Of a DNA stretch of 64,000 bases, positions 36,301-50,000 are shown piece by piece. The notes under the pieces are model-generated. The model worked only from the letters and a program-made list of their open reading frames with translations. It was not told where the DNA came from and searched no databases. The number at the start of each line of letters is the position of its first letter. The stretch's first letter is position 1. Made by a program: the position numbers and the translations under genes. This stretch comes from Zelopaecilomyces penicillatus (Eukaryota > Ascomycota > Sordariomycetes > Hypocreales > Pseudodiploosporaceae): contig VCCP01000004.1 of the NCBI GenBank assembly GCA_005765155.1, positions 3,968,001 to 4,032,000 of the forward strand, in the 5' to 3' direction.

Positions 36301-37202
36301 CAATACTGAGTCATTGAAAACTTTTCGGTAGGCCAAACAGGGATAAGTACGGACCAGTGTTGAAAAACAGTTACACACACGCAAAAAGCCAGGCTACTCA
36401 ATAGCATTTAGTGGCAAAATAGTCATAAGCGTAATGATGTAAACTTGCCAACATCAGATTTAATTTAGATTAACTAACGGATATTGCCTCCTATCTTAGG
36501 TAGGTGAAAGCGTGATAGCACAGCGACTTGGTATCGGTTTTCTGAGTCGCCTACCCTGTATCTAAATTGATTACACTCAATATTTTTTATTTTTTTATAA
36601 CCACTATTTAAACCTTATGCACTAAAGTAGCCCAGAGCTGTCAGGACTTGAACCTGTCGATGAAACATGTCAAAATCCAATTCACTGGGAACAAGCATGT
36701 TTTTTCAAGACATTCAAAACCCATTGCCACCCCTGCGAGACACGGCCTTTCAAAGACAAACTACGCCATAATGACGGCTCCAACTGCATACCCTACCTAC
36801 CTAGCCATTAACTCTAGCTAAGAGAGCTCAATTGTAAAAAACTCACTTTACTTCAATAATTGCTAAAGGCCATCTCTTTTCGCTATCCCTACATGATTAT
36901 ACATGCCCTCTTAGTTACCCGCCAAGTGTTCCGCAAATAAAATAAATAAAGACCATTATCGCCGCAAAACGCCTCTTTGGTCATCCGCCCTCCTCTCCGC
37001 CGCCGCCGCCGCCGCCGCCAAAAAAATAATAATAATAGAAAAAGAGTAAAAAAGATCCTACATCATTATCAGATGTTTCCTTCCAACGCCAAGCTGTACG
37101 AGCCGGTCTCTGCTTCGAAAGCCTCTTGAGCTTCCAAAATACAAAGATACCAGAGTCGTATTATAGTACAATGTTGCCGCTCCATGACCAGACTCATTAA
37201 CT
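33302..37202. other. 3.9-kb intergenic region upstream of PP1
   Basis: No gene recognised. 33302-35900 is GC-rich with C/T-rich leader DNA, CTG/CAG-rich patches (35090-35175) and GTACCT-like motifs; 35900-37000 is AT-rich. A (GCC)n run lies at 36997-37019. An isolated tRNA B-box-like word at about 36641-36655 does not fold into a tRNA (see rejected). Confidence 0.6.
36997..37019. repeat. (GCC)n trinucleotide run
   Basis: About 7 copies in the 3' flank of the Nto1-like gene. Confidence 0.85.
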
Positions 37203-40200
37203 CTACCGTCTCCTCCCTGACGTCCTCCGTTTCTTCACTTTGCTTGCTTTGCTTTTGCTATTAGTATTCATGTTTTCTTTTATGTCATCAACCTCTAACG
37301 AGGCTGCCACTGCTGCCTCATCAACATCCATCACAAGTCCTTTCATTTCCTCGTCATCAAGGTCTGTTAAGTCTTCGCTGAGCATGCGCACGGCATCTCT
37401 GCCAGCTGCCCAATGGTCGTCAACAATAGAAGTGCCCTGAGGCTGAAACATCTTTAAATACCACAATATTCCCCCCTCTGCCAGGGAATCCGTCAAGTCT
37501 TTGCCCAAACTTCCATTTGATTGAGGCGGTGTCGGAGGACCTGCTTGAGAAGCATGCATTGAGATATACCCGTTGCTGTCTGGGGGAGTCACTGAAACAT
37601 CGATCCCGTTCAGCAGCATGCTCTTGGTGTCAGTGTCGTGGGCCATACCCACGCCCCTTGTATGCTTGACAGAGACAATGCCCAACCCAACTGTGCTGAC
37701 CTCGATATTGCCATCGTCGTCATCTTCTCCCTCTTGGGATCTTTTGACTACACCTTGTGCGTCCACACCATCTTCGCGTTCCCCGCCATTCGTGTATTTG
37801 ACATTGATATGAGACGGTACTTGGGCATCAACCATTATAGTGTCTTCGCTACCATCATCCTGCCTGCTTTGACCAGTCACACTAGGCTGTCGTTCTATAT
37901 CGATGCTGCAATCAATGATCGCATCTAGTTCCTTCTGCAAAGTCTCGAAAGGTTTGTTTGAGATTTCCGATTCAACGCGAAGGGCAGATTCGAGGAATGG
38001 CTGCGCTGCTTTCAAAATTCGCTTGCCAAGCTTTCGGCGCTCACGAATATCCGCAAAGGTAGGTTTGACAGAAAACGCATCCAAACCATCACCATGTTGA
38101 GAAGGAGTTTCAAGAAACTGGGGAGGAGATATTATGCCCTTGTTGATCACTTCTCCAAGATCTTGGGCGAATGATAAAGCATTAACATATAATCGCTTTT
38201 CAATGCGGCTTTGAATATTTGAAAAGCCTTCTGAAAAGAGGTCTTTGTCCAGCCTATTCGCCAATCAATTAGTATATCGCACGTAATACTCCCATTGTTC
38301 GCGAGATGTTATAAAACTTACGATATGGCTTTTTCGATTGCCGGCACCAGTAGTTTTGCAGTTGGAAAGTAGCACTCGTCCACAAAATCATGCTCAAGCT
38401 CGGCCGCGTCGACCTTGAGCGATTCGCGTTGGACAATCTCCTCCGAAAGTGTTTTAATCTGCTCCAGCTCTCGAATCAGTCCCTCTGCAAACTCGATTCG
38501 ACGGGCTAACCGAGCTTTGCCACTGGGACCCATAGACGCAAAGTTGCGTCTCGTTAATTCCATGGATGAGAATGATTCCATCTGAAGCTGCAGTCTCTTG
38601 AGTAGTGCCGCACCTCTGCGTGCCTCTCTCTTCAATGTCCAATATCGACAAGCCTCACTCAGATAGTCCTTACGTTTCCTGAAAGAAAATCTCTGAATAG
38701 AATACTCAACGGTGTCAAACACTGCTTGTGGAATGATGGGCGCCCCGGACGGTAGCTTCCAGAGATTTTTCGGGGGTAATCCTTTCTTCTTGTCGCCTAT
38801 CAGAGCTGAATTTTTCGCCCCCGTCATTTGAGACTCGTCTGGTGGGTGTTCTGTGATGACAGTACGGTGCTGGGCAGCGATGACATTAGCCATGGCCTGG
38901 GTATCCGCCCAAATGCGTCCACGCATGTTCCGCTTGTAGAATCTCTTTGCTGCACGAGTGGCTTGGTGAACCTGGTTCTCCTTGGAGTACTCAGTAGGGC
39001 AATGTTTGTCGCAGAATGCCTTGAGGACCATGTTGCCATCAAGAACTGCGAGCGTGCCCTGACTTGTTTTCATCTTAAGAAAAAGTCGTGCTTTTCTAGC
39101 GCATGTTACATGAAAGGCTTGATAACAGTTTTTGTTACCACATTGGATGCATGCACCCATTCGCTGACGGCAAATGTAGCACGTCAATTTCCATCTCGTT
39201 TTGGGAACCTTTTCCACCTCCATTACGGGCTCCATGAATGTATGGTTACCGAGTGATACCTCTGGTATCCACATGGCACAGAGTAAATGAGCCCATTTTG
39301 ACGAATTTGTTTGTTTGAAAGCACCGTCGGTATTGGGACAAAATATACACGTCTAACACGTTGCCGGTTAGCAACATCACAACGGGAGATATGTAATTGA
39401 CGACTTGACTTACCGGCACTCCTCGGCCGCACAGCTGGCATTTTCTGCAAAGCCACTGTCCTTCCGGAATAAATGGCACTCCGTAGCACTCTTGATGAAC
39501 AGCCAAATTGCAGCCATCGCAAAAGACAATTGCATTAGTATTTTCGCAGTCTCCGTCATCGCATATTGCGCACTTGCTGTCGGGTTCTTCGCCCACCTGC
39601 GGCTCACCATTAACGGCTGCAGCAGAGCTGGACCTGGGCCGATGAGTCTGGGGTGGTTTCGGGTTTGGTTTTGGTATCCGTCTTTCTAGGGCATGCCACT
39701 CTTTTTCGATCTTGGTCATGGTGATTTCAAATATCTCGCGTGTAATAGCTTCTAGCTCATTTTGTTTGCGCTGGGCATTGTATTGCTCCAGCCACATGTC
39801 ATCTTGCTCATCCATGTCATACTCGACGCGGCTGATTCTAGAGTGATGAATCGGATCATCGGACTTGATAGTAATGGACTGATCCACCTCATCATCAAAA
39901 GTACCATCAATAGCCTTGATTAATGTATGCTCTGGGCGAATGAAATTGTCGCTCTCTTGATAGCCAACATTACTCATCGCCTTGTCGACATAGCGTGCCT
40001 GGCCAAATGTCTTGCTTTCAAACAATTCGATGCGGTTTGTTTTCCTATATGATGGTTGCTTCAGATCGAGCCTTTCTTTGGGGGTTTGATTCTGTATGGG
40101 CAGTATCTTTGGCGTCTTTGGAGTTGCAGAAAAGTCAACTGGGCGGATGCCGTAGAAGCTTACGACCTCGCGGGTAGGTCTACGAGATCGTCGCGATGGT

Positions 40201-40883
40201 GTGCCAAGCCCTGATTCGAAGGGATTTGTCTCAACAGCTCGTCCTGGAGGGTTAGGAGTATTTCCTGTAGAAGCGGGATTGATAGGCCGCGAGGGTGTCA
40301 TGGATCCATTGAAAGGTGTTGTTGTTGTATGAGCTGGGGCCGCTGGCGTGTCCAGTGCATCTTGCAGGGGACAGTCAACATCATCTGCTGAAAGAACAAG
40401 AAAGACTTGCTCAATATCAAGATGGGGATGAAACTCCTCCCAACTACGCTCCTCACGAGGTTTGTAATCTTCTGCCTGTTTCACAGACGCAGCGAGGGCA
40501 GCGGCAGAGCTCCATGGTGTCCCGTCGGTATCGTCGTCGGCAGCGGCAGCTCTAGTACGCGCACTCCTTTCTCGACGGGGTTGTAGGGAGGGTGAAGCTC
40601 CATTGATGGCAAGTCGTGCCACAGTTCTCGATCGTGATACCGTGGCTGGAGCTAGTGTATTTGGTGTTTGTAGAGATTCGGAGTCCATATATCTTCCTCC
40701 ACCACCAGGACCTCCAGGGACGTAGCGGCGTCTCTTGGGTGGTGGTTCCGAGGCCGAAACTCCTGTGATGACTGCCGCAGCGGCAGCCTCCCTCGCAGCA
40801 CGCGCAGCGTTGGTTGTACCGGGAGGACGGCCACGACGCCGGCCTGTGGGCGTGCGACGAGGCGTAGGCGATGCCGGAGCCAT
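37203..40883 (-). CDS. nto1: Nto1/BRPF-like PHD-zinc knuckle-PHD protein (NuA3 histone acetyltransferase subunit)
   Basis: 1183 aa from exons 39414-40883, 38322-39352 and 37203-38253 (introns 61 and 68 nt, phases consistent). A basic N-terminus has an AT-hook-like GRRRGRPPGT. An enhancer-of-polycomb-like segment lies at about 255-410 (RPVDFSATPKTPKILP, SNVGYQESDNFIRPEHT, YDMDEQDDMWLEQYN). The PZP module starts at about 435: SKCAICDDGDCENTNAI, FCDGCNLAVHQECYG, GQWLCRKC, then TCIFCPNTDGAFKQT, WAHLLCAMWIPE, CYICRQRMGACIQC, CYQAFHVTCARKA. The C-terminal half is helical and acidic and ends in a basic RRTSGRRR. No bromodomain was recognised. In yeast Nto1 recruits the Sas3 acetyltransferase to methylated H3. 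The start chosen opens MAPASPTPRRTP. Confidence 0.9.
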
Positions 40884-43800
40884 TGTACTCCAGCACCGTG
40901 TGCGATTTGTGCAAAGGTTGGCGTCCTCGCTGTCGCAGCAAGGCAAGGTTCGCAGCGAAGGTGGTGAGCAGCGCGTGGGGGATTATCGAGGGGTTCGGCG
41001 AAGCGGGAGCGCATTTGTGGGCCCTGGACGGACAACGAATGCGCGGTAAGTCATAAGGCACAGCTACTGGCCAGAAAGAGGCCTCGTTGGCGGGTAGTTG
41101 ATGGATATTCGCAGCATCAGGAGACGACGTGACGTCGACTGGCGACCCTCTCCTTGGGGGCGAGCGAAAAACAGTCAACGCGTGAAGGAGAGCGCACGGA
41201 CCCTCTTCCGGAATGGGCGATGCATTCCCCAAGTTTAGTCAGCAGAACAAATACGCTTGTCGACTTTAGGCCAAGCCCCACGCCTCCTGCATCTCTGGAG
41301 ATTGAGGACGGAATACTAAAACTGAACAATAGTGGCTCCTCTTCAGATCGCTGAACCCACAAAGAGCCAATCATTGAATTCGCCCTTGATTGTTTCGCAA
41401 CCGTAGAGGCAGAAACGCTGGGTCTATCGGCTTCGCACATTGACGAAAAGATGTCGCAAGGCCCTGCCTCGGTCTAGTAAACTTTCATCATGGACTCTCC
41501 CAACAGTTTCAGACAGTCTCAATGAGTTCGATTTGGTCCGATATCCTCGAGGGACCTGGTGCAGATTCCAAGAATGTGATGATATAGCAGAATTATTGAG
41601 CCAATCGAAATGAGCAGTTGTTGTTTCCCATGTACCAGGAACAGTGTCTCATTGACAATCAGTGTGCGAGTGCCGGCCGCGACAGCGACAGCGACAACGA
41701 AGAATTTGGAGACCTTCTTTGTGGCAACCCATGGCTGAGAGTCCTGTCCCAGCGTTCCTGCAAATCAATGTCGAGGTTACGACTCTTTAAACTAATTAGC
41801 CACGCATTGAAACGCAGTGCAGACCGGCGGTGAAGAGGGCCAAGCCAGCCGACCCAATTCAATGCACCATGCAAGATCTCGGGATGGCATCCTAGATCTC
41901 ACGGGCCCATGCGTCGATGCGTCGTCCCCACGCTCTAGTCTCGGGAAGCGCCCACATCCACAGCGACCCCAAATCATGAGAAACTAATGATCGCGTGGCT
42001 TCTGCTAGATTCGGTTGTCAGGCGGCCACCGATCTGGTCGCTAGGCCTGGCCGTCCCACCCAGCGGCCGCCTACTTGGACCCTGATGTGCCTCTCGCCTT
42101 TATTTCCCCAGCTGGGATGCATCCTTATTGCCCAAGAAACTTGCTTATGGCATGGAGGAGCTGAGTCGTATTTGAATCTGGGTCCCGCCCCCAGTGCACC
42201 CATTCGACTTGGCGCTTCCTTACCGATCGCCATGCCCGTGCCCGCGAAGCCGACCCATTGTCCATCCTCAATGATCGTAGAAAGGCAACCTCCTGCTGGA
42301 CAGATGAGTCTGGTTCCTAAGCTTGCCTAGCCTTGTATAGTTGTGTTGTCGCGCTCCAGCTCAGGCCCTCCAACATAACCCCCGAAGATAACGCTGGTGT
42401 TTCTATTTCTACGGACACCAAGTGATGTCATCATTTCTCAGCTCCGGGTATTCGTAGCGAAATATTTTATGAGATCTTCTGAAGACCCTGTATTTTGTAT
42501 ATCGGTATAAGCGACACAGCTATTATCAACATGATGACTTTGGCATTTGCACCTTTCACCTACTGCACGGCACTTGAGCCATCCTACATCAAGGCAGCCA
42601 ACATAAATGCAAGGCTATAGCTGGATGACATAGGAACAGTCATTAAATTAAATCTTGCTTACTTGCTTATTCTGAGCACGTTACATTACATAACTATAGA
42701 GTCTCTACCTTTATGGATTTGTTGCATCAGCCTCTCGTTATATATTTCGCGTCGCATACAACTTGATTCATCGTTGTACAAAAAATATCTTTCCAAAGGT
42801 TGTTAAGTGCGACGTCGTCTAGGATGAAGAGATAATTCCTCTCGACTTTAGATGAACCCGTGTGCAAGTTCGACGAAGCGCCACTGTGCAGCTGTGGCAG
42901 CTCAGCTATTCATCTAAGCGTCATGAACAAACAGTTCAGCCTTGAGCAGGGATTAGTGACTGGCGGGGATAGCGTTAAGGTGTTTGATACATATCAATTG
43001 TACTCTCAGACATATCTTAGGTCGCAGTAACAGAAATGCTGAGGCATTAATATCGCTGCAGTTATAGCTACCAGGTAGCCGGAAGTATCGCCATATTCAG
43101 CTGGCTATTTGTTGACGAATACAGGCTGGCAAAGTTTAGAGCCACCTACTTTATCTGTACAGGTACCTTGAGTTGCTGTGACTTGAGTTCAGCGACGATT
43201 ATAATTTGCAAGGATACACATTTTATGGCGCGAATCCGAGCTAGCTTTGCTATCAACTAAGAGCAAACTGATGCTGCTAAGCTTTTAACGGCATCGATGA
43301 GGGTGAAGGGAATGAACGGGCTTCCCTGTGAGGCTGGCTATATGTGTTAACAGCTACATTTCTGGCAATCGAATACCATGGCAACACACAATAGGTATTC
43401 TAGCATGTCGCCATAGTTTGGGAAGATGTAGGTGAAGAGACGAGAGTGATTGTTAAGCTACACTGGAAATCGCAAAAGTGAAGGCAAAACTTGAACATTC
43501 ATATTGTATACGGATTGCTGGGATATGACTACATATGGGAATGAAATGCACTTCGTAACTCTTAGATACCTTACACCTTACACAATACGAGGCATTAAAG
43601 TCATCAGCAGTAACATGATCATTGAGGTGTCTTTAGTCACATTGCGAAGAGGGAACGAGAAGCTTTGTCAATCCAGGACAGGCATATTGCATTATTGTCA
43701 CCTTCCCTCCTAATTGCCAATTAAGAGCATGCTCTTGTTCTTCTTCCTACCACACCCCACATCGCTACACATGCTGATGGAGAACGGGATATCCACAGAG

Positions 43801-44397
43801 AGAAACCGAGAGTCGACCCAAGGCCGCAAAAGAAAAAGAAAAGGTCAGAACCATGCTCCCCCCTCTTCTCCAAACGCCAGCTGAAAATAAAAACGAAACT
43901 CAAGCGCAGTGCTAGGCCTCACGCAGTGAGATAGACAGATAGCCTCCCTTCCTGTGGAAATCTTGATCCTTTTTGTTCTCCTCAGAAAAATATTCTAGAC
44001 ACGAAACTGGAAAAAAATGTCTTGATGCAACAGAAAACTGACAAGATATCAAGTCAAGTCAGTATGGAGAAAAGAAAAAGAAAAGGACAAAACCAGAATA
44101 AACCAAGCCAAGAAGCGTAAGAGACCAATCTCTACAAAGCAACCAAACGCCATATCCGCTATGCTCCGTTATGTACGGTAGAAGAAAAAACAAAGCTCGA
44201 ACAAACAAAAACACAAACAATGTAACAGATTAAACCACGATGCTCCCAAGGAGACCGACTAGAGGGGGGAATTCGGACTGAGAAAGCTCATACTCTGCAA
44301 AGAATATATAGCTGATGGGTATCAGAGTAGTGGGGGTATCATATAAGTTAAATGGGGTATCGTGTGTTCTCCGAGGCTGCCCAAGCCCGAAGAGATA
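40884..44397. other. 3.5-kb intergenic region, GC-rich then AT-rich
   Basis: No gene recognised. 40884-42350 is the Nto1 promoter side, with a TGACGTCG half-CRE near 41129-41136. 42400-43700 falls to about 40% GC by rough count and has many TA steps but no ORF over 70 codons. It could be decayed mobile DNA, but no ends or domains are visible. Confidence 0.5.
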
Positions 44398-47011
44398 TCA
44401 GATATGGCCGGAGATGGCCTGCACCGAAGGCGTATGGTGTGCCGTGTGGCCTGCTCGAAGCGAAACACCGGGAGGGATACCAGTCGCACCGTAAGCAGCA
44501 CTTGTATCCCAACTTTCCTCGCTCAGAACACTAAGGTAGCCGTCGCCAACCCTGTCACGCAAAGCCTCGATCTTGCGGCGATATATCTCGCCGCTGGCGT
44601 CCCAGTCTTGCGAGTCTTGCTGGGAATCACGAACGATGAATGGATTAAGGCCATCTAAGTTTGGAGTAACATCTGTGCGGGGCTTTTCCGGTGAAGGTGC
44701 CGTATAGCCCTTGCGGTTGTCTGTCAAGACAAGCGGAGGCAACAGCGGTGTCTCTGGGGGGGAAGATATGCGATAGTGGCCCTCAAAATAGCAGGAAGGG
44801 CCTGGAATGGGAGGTAATGGCTTCGAAAACCTCGTATCTATTGGCGTGGGTAATGGCATCTTGTCACTTGTGGCGAGATCAACAATGCGTCGCTTTGGAG
44901 TCCGACGACGTCGCGTTGAGGTTGTGTTTGTTTCACTCGTGACCGCCTTGGGGACTGGCCGTTCCTTTCGAAGCACTCCGGGTTCCTTTGCAGCGCCGTA
45001 TATGATAGTTGGCTTGCTGACATCCACTGTGGGAATTTCTACAGCCTTTGGCTTCACTACCGGAACTGAATCGGGAATTGGCACTCGGTCGACTAGCAAG
45101 CGCTTCTCTGAATAGCTGGGACCAGCGCCATCTATCACGAGATCCTCCGTATAACCTGGTGTTGTTCGGAACAAGTTGAAGATGGTGATGCGGAAATCTT
45201 TATGGGTCCGGGTAAAGGGATTACCTTCTACCCAGATCTCTCGAATGTCGGGTATTCCAGTAAGACGTGCCAACTCCTTAGGATCAGTAAGGCGGTTATC
45301 TCTTAAATCTAGACGCTCCAAGGGATACAGTTTCTCAACCCCAGCAAGTGATTGGAGCCGGTTGGCTCGCAGGTTAAGAGCTGTGATTGCAGGCAGTGGG
45401 TTCCGAGTCAGAGAATGAAGCGAGTCAATCATGCAATGCGACAGATTCAAAGCACGGAGTGCTGTTAGTGTAGCAAGGCTGTCTGGAATCTGACTGAAGA
45501 GATTGGATGACAAATCCAAGGAGAAGAGGGTATTGGAAAGCGGAGCCAGGCTGGCTGGGGAGATGGAGGTCATGGAATTGTCTGCAAGACTCAGATGCCT
45601 CAAGAATCGCCACTTAGATGCTGGCAAGATGGAAGCCGCCAAAAGGTTGCCTGAGCTTCCTCTGGAGTGATGATGGAGCCAAGAGTCAGAGAGGCTGGAG
45701 TTGGAGCTACCAGATCCGGAACGTCTAATCCGCTGTTGCGAGCGGATATGATGTGAATGATTACGCGAGCTAGCTGGGCGAGACGGCGAATTACTTCGCT
45801 GTCGGTAGCCCTTGGTAGGAGAAGGAGGCGCATCATCGGTATCTGATCTGGTCAATGTCGGCCGAGAGCTATCTGAGGAATCGCCATCTTCAACAGCTGG
45901 GTCACTGGGTGTCATGGAACCAATATGAAGGTCAGCCAGAGGACTTTTAGCTTCGGGAGAGCCAGGGGCAGACATGGAACGAGAAAGTTCAGGGTGCGGC
46001 ATTGTGGAGCTCCTCCGGGGGCTTTGATGTGGACCCCAAGGCATAGTCGGGGACGCCTGAGCCTTGGAGGTTCGACGTCGTCGCTTATCCATATCATCCA
46101 GGACGATATCAATTAGAATATCGGCAGGATCCTCAATACCAGCATGCTTGACAGTGAGTGATCGGAGCTGATCGGCCATTCGGTCCCAACCAAAAAATTG
46201 GCGAAAATCAATACTGCTGATTTCAAGTGCCTGCAGGTTCTTGAAAACGTAGAGTGGAACAGCAGAATCAAAGGGAAACTCCTCATAGCCACGGATCAAC
46301 CGGGCACGCCAGTCAGGGGCTAAGCGAAGACAGGGTATCTTGGTAAAGGCCGAGTAAAGATACTTCATGTCAACTTCGAGAGCAGCTTTTTGCCGCTCAG
46401 TTCTGGCAGCGGAAATGCTGGCTCCAATTCCGAAACTTGACCACAATGCAGACATACCCGACATGACACTTCGTATGCTGGAAACGGAGTGTATGGAGCC
46501 AACATCAGAGCTATGGCTTCGAGATCTTTGAGAATTGCTCAGGAATGATACATAATTTGCAGACGAAGAACTATCGTGCAAATTCTCCAACCGAACTTTC
46601 ATAGGGCCAACAGCAATACCCAACTCCTCAAAACGAGAGAGCAGATAGAAGAGATGGTGCGGCGTGAGAGCTAACTTGGCCGACTTAACGCTGTGAGAGG
46701 TGAAATTGAGAGATCCGAGCGAGAAGGCTGCAGCTAGCGGGCTCGTGGTCGACGATGCAGTCGTGGGGCGATCGGGAAAAGATGAGGAAGCGGGGATCGT
46801 GGCAGAACTCGTGCTCTGCGAGGCTCGGTGGCGCACCTCGCGGCGCTGAAACTGCAAGGCATTGGCGAGGGCTTTTTCGTGAGTGCGCACGAAGGAAGCC
46901 AATTGCTATAGAACATGTCAATACTGATTCCTTGCTCATGCGGCAACGTTCATGAGCATGAGATATAGGGATATGTACCTTTATGAACAGCTCTCCGTCT
47001 TCTGAATCCAT
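44398..47011 (-). CDS. Leucine-rich-repeat protein resembling STK11IP (LKB1-interacting protein)
   Basis: 846 aa from an 11-codon first exon (46979-47011, MDSEDGELFIK) and a main exon 44398-46905 (73-nt intron). Residues up to about 260 form a globular N-domain (ALTPHHLFYLLSRFEELGI, VGPMKVRLENL, FKNLQALEISSIDFRQFFGW); residues 280-440 are Ser/Pro/Arg-rich and disordered. LRRs run from about 446 to 590 (WRFLRHLSLADNSMTSIS, LFSLDLSSNLFSQIPDSL, LRALNLSHCMIDSLHSL, ITALNLRANRLQSLAG, LERLDLRDNRLTDPKEL, IREIWVEGNPFT). The N-domain/linker/LRR order and the EGNPFTR...TPGYTEDLVIDG continuation resemble animal STK11IP. Protein scaffold is the likely role; the pathway is not known. The tail is disordered. 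Confidence 0.85.
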
Positions 47012-50000
47012 GTTTGTGGACTTTATCGCATCGGGATTGGGTAGCCGATGTGAATTTGGTATGTATGTTGAAAAAGGAGCGGCAGAAGGATGCCGTGAGC
47101 GGTCGAGTCGGATGTATATTATTTAACTCGCGGCTCAGGAACCACTTCAGGAAGACGTATATGAACGATTCCACGCTGCGGCAAATTTTGTTAGCAGCCG
47201 AACACGTATCTTTTCGTTACTTGTCGTGACGCGAATCGATAGCTGAGCCTGGAGTTTCAAGAAGAAAAAGAGCGAGCGCCGTTGAAGGCCAAGCCGCGGA
47301 TGGGACTGTGTCTTGCAAGAAAAAAGGAAAAAGAAAAGTCGTGTCAAAATCAACTGCAGAATATGTATGGCACACGGGCGAAAAACAAGAGATGAAGAAA
47401 AAAACACCAGTTGGTAACGAAAGCGCGAGCACACTCATGCACATGGAAAGCCTTTGAAGGATGCACTGTTCTAGCACATTCACGAAGTAGGAGAAAAGAC
47501 GAGGCAGCAGCACAAAAAAAATGAGGCGGGCGGAAAATCGCGGCTTGTCACAGCCACTCCTCACGACGTAACCAGTTTCGCGCGCAAGAAATTTGCACGC
47601 CAGACAAGCGATCAGGAGTGCAAAAAAACAGACACGACGGAACGGTTGAAGCAACTAAGACGATGTGTAAAATGCAGTTGACACAGATTTGCAAAGTGTG
47701 GAAGCGAAGGAAGCGGTGAAAGCATGGCGGGCGGATAGAATGGCAGATATCTCGTGATGGTGGTGGTGGTGGTGGGAGGGGGAGGCAGCAGCAGCAGCAT
47801 CGATAACGTCGGAAACAGAGTTGCAGTGACTCACCTCGCCGCGAGAAGCACGACAGCACAGGATGCTCAAGAGAAAGAAGAGCAGGAGCGAAAGGAAAGA
47901 TGGTCGTCGTTGTCGTCGTCGTCTCTTCGTCTCGGGCCTTCGTTCGTCTTCGTCTTCGTCGTCGACCGTCGCGGAGTCGCAGACCAGAGTGCAGAATCCT
48001 CTTTGGATCCCGTCCCGTAATCTCGCAGGACGGCGGTTGAACAAACGAGAAAGGGTCCAGCCAGGAAAAATAGAGGGGTCCTTTCGAGGGCTGCCGCCTC
48101 TAATAACAAACCGCAGGCCTGCGCCAGGTCTGCGCTGGGCTCTGCCATGCCCCCGGTCCACACACTGGGGCGACAGGCCTGCTGATTGGGGGGTCACAGG
48201 TCCTGCTGTGCGGGCTGGATGGTGGGCGGCCAAGTACCTGGTACAAGTGGCCGAGGGGTGCTGGAAACGGGCGACGATGGCGCTGGAGGATTTCTTTTCG
48301 CCAGTGCAGGCTAATACTGGCCCGGCTGATGGGGGAGGCACTCAGGAGGAAGGGCTTTGGGGCTCCGGCAGCCACAGGAGGGCAGAAATGAAGCAGTGCA
48401 GCACTAACCGTTGCCGCCCTTTTTAGTGGTGCAGTGCGTGCTGTGGGCGTGCTGAAAGAGTGCGTGCGCTATCCGTTCGGTGCGACAGAGATCTGTGGCC
48501 GGCCAATGACGGCGCCGCGCAGTCGATGGGCTGCCGGGGCCTGGCTGCCTGTGCATTAGCACTGGCTGCTAGCAACACCACTGCAGCAAGCGAATCCATG
48601 CGAAGAACGCTTTGCACCCCATTGTTGGATCGCCCTTGGATGCACGCTGGATGTGGGACTCGCTCATCCTGTTCTGTTCTGTTCTGTTTCAATTTTTCTT
48701 TTCCTCTCCAGGCTCGCTCTCCATCTCTCGCGAGTCTCTCCTTAGGTGGATTTGAACGCACGCCGGCAGTGGCGCCTGCGACGGACCTATGACGCGAGAG
48801 GCCCTTTCGCAGGCGCTTGCACAGACCCAGCCCGGCAAGTCTCAGCACGGCGTATCCGGTTATCTGAAGCACCACGCACGCCATGTCCTGTGTCTCTGTT
48901 GCGGTGCAGGCCAACAGCCCATCCTCTCATTGTGCGGTATCCGTACGTAGTATGTATGTACGAAGAAAGCACTGGCATGGCAATATCATCCGAGTTGCAA
49001 CCCCCCCCCCGGCTGCCAGGACGCTCGGAACATCCTGCGGTCATGACAGAGGGCGTTCGGAGGGTCCATCCATTATCATCACAATGGTGGGGACTTGGCG
49101 CAGCATGGGGGCGACGCTGCGGCTGCGTATCACCTCGCGAGGTGCAAGTGACAAACCAGCATTATTCTCGTGGGCGGGACGGTGATGGATGTGACCAGCC
49201 CTCAGGTTGTCTTGCTCTCCCTGGTGGATGGACTCAACGCCGTAGTACGGGTGGCAATACATCTCGTGGCTATCTAATATACCTATTCCTTCTTCTTCTC
49301 CATCTGCATATTTGCTTCTTTGGTTGGCGTTATCCCAAACTCGACGATCTAGCCCATCAACACTGGCATGCGTTGTACTGATTACAACTCTCTATTATTA
49401 CCACTTCCTTCACATGGGGCACCGCCCACCACCTTCTACGGATTTGGGTGGGAGTAATCTCTGGTCGCCCCAGGCAACTGCTAGTTAATCTGACCGAGAA
49501 TTCATGCGACGTGGAGATTATTACTTCATACTTCGTAAACGGCGATGTTTACTATGGAGGGGTAAGGAACCCTAGACTTTGCTTTGAGTGAATGTTTCTG
49601 TTGGTATGTACCGATGGAGGATCTAGCTAAACCACCATAGAAAACCAAACTAGGTAGGGTACTTATCAATGTTTCGCAATCATCGTGGCATTGATATTCA
49701 TCCGGGTCGGAGGTCCTGCGTCTAGGTAAAGAGTAGCAGTACATTGGCATGGCTGTGGCCATTTGCCGTTCACCGTTCGCCATTCGCCATTACCCCTCCA
49801 TGGCACCATCGAGGTGCCCAAAATGGATGGATAATGTTTATCAGAGGCAGGGAACGAGGTCGAGGTACAGAGTACGGGGCGTGAGAGCTACAAGTATCGG
49901 TGGAGTCAACTGACCAGGCCAGCCAGTGGCTGCGAGACATTGAAAACACCCAGGCAAAAGATAGCCTGCTCCTGACACACGCAGCTGCCGTAATCGAAGA

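Noticed and set aside
36600..36690. B-box-like GGTTCAAGTCC on the minus strand, suggesting a tRNA
   Set aside because: The T arm forms four of five pairs, but no matching 5' acceptor strand, D arm or proper anticodon stem lies upstream.
47655..48426. Frames of 187-228 codons on both strands
   Set aside because: Low-complexity Ser/Arg/Pro composition with no domain; they lie in the GC-rich upstream region of the LRR gene.
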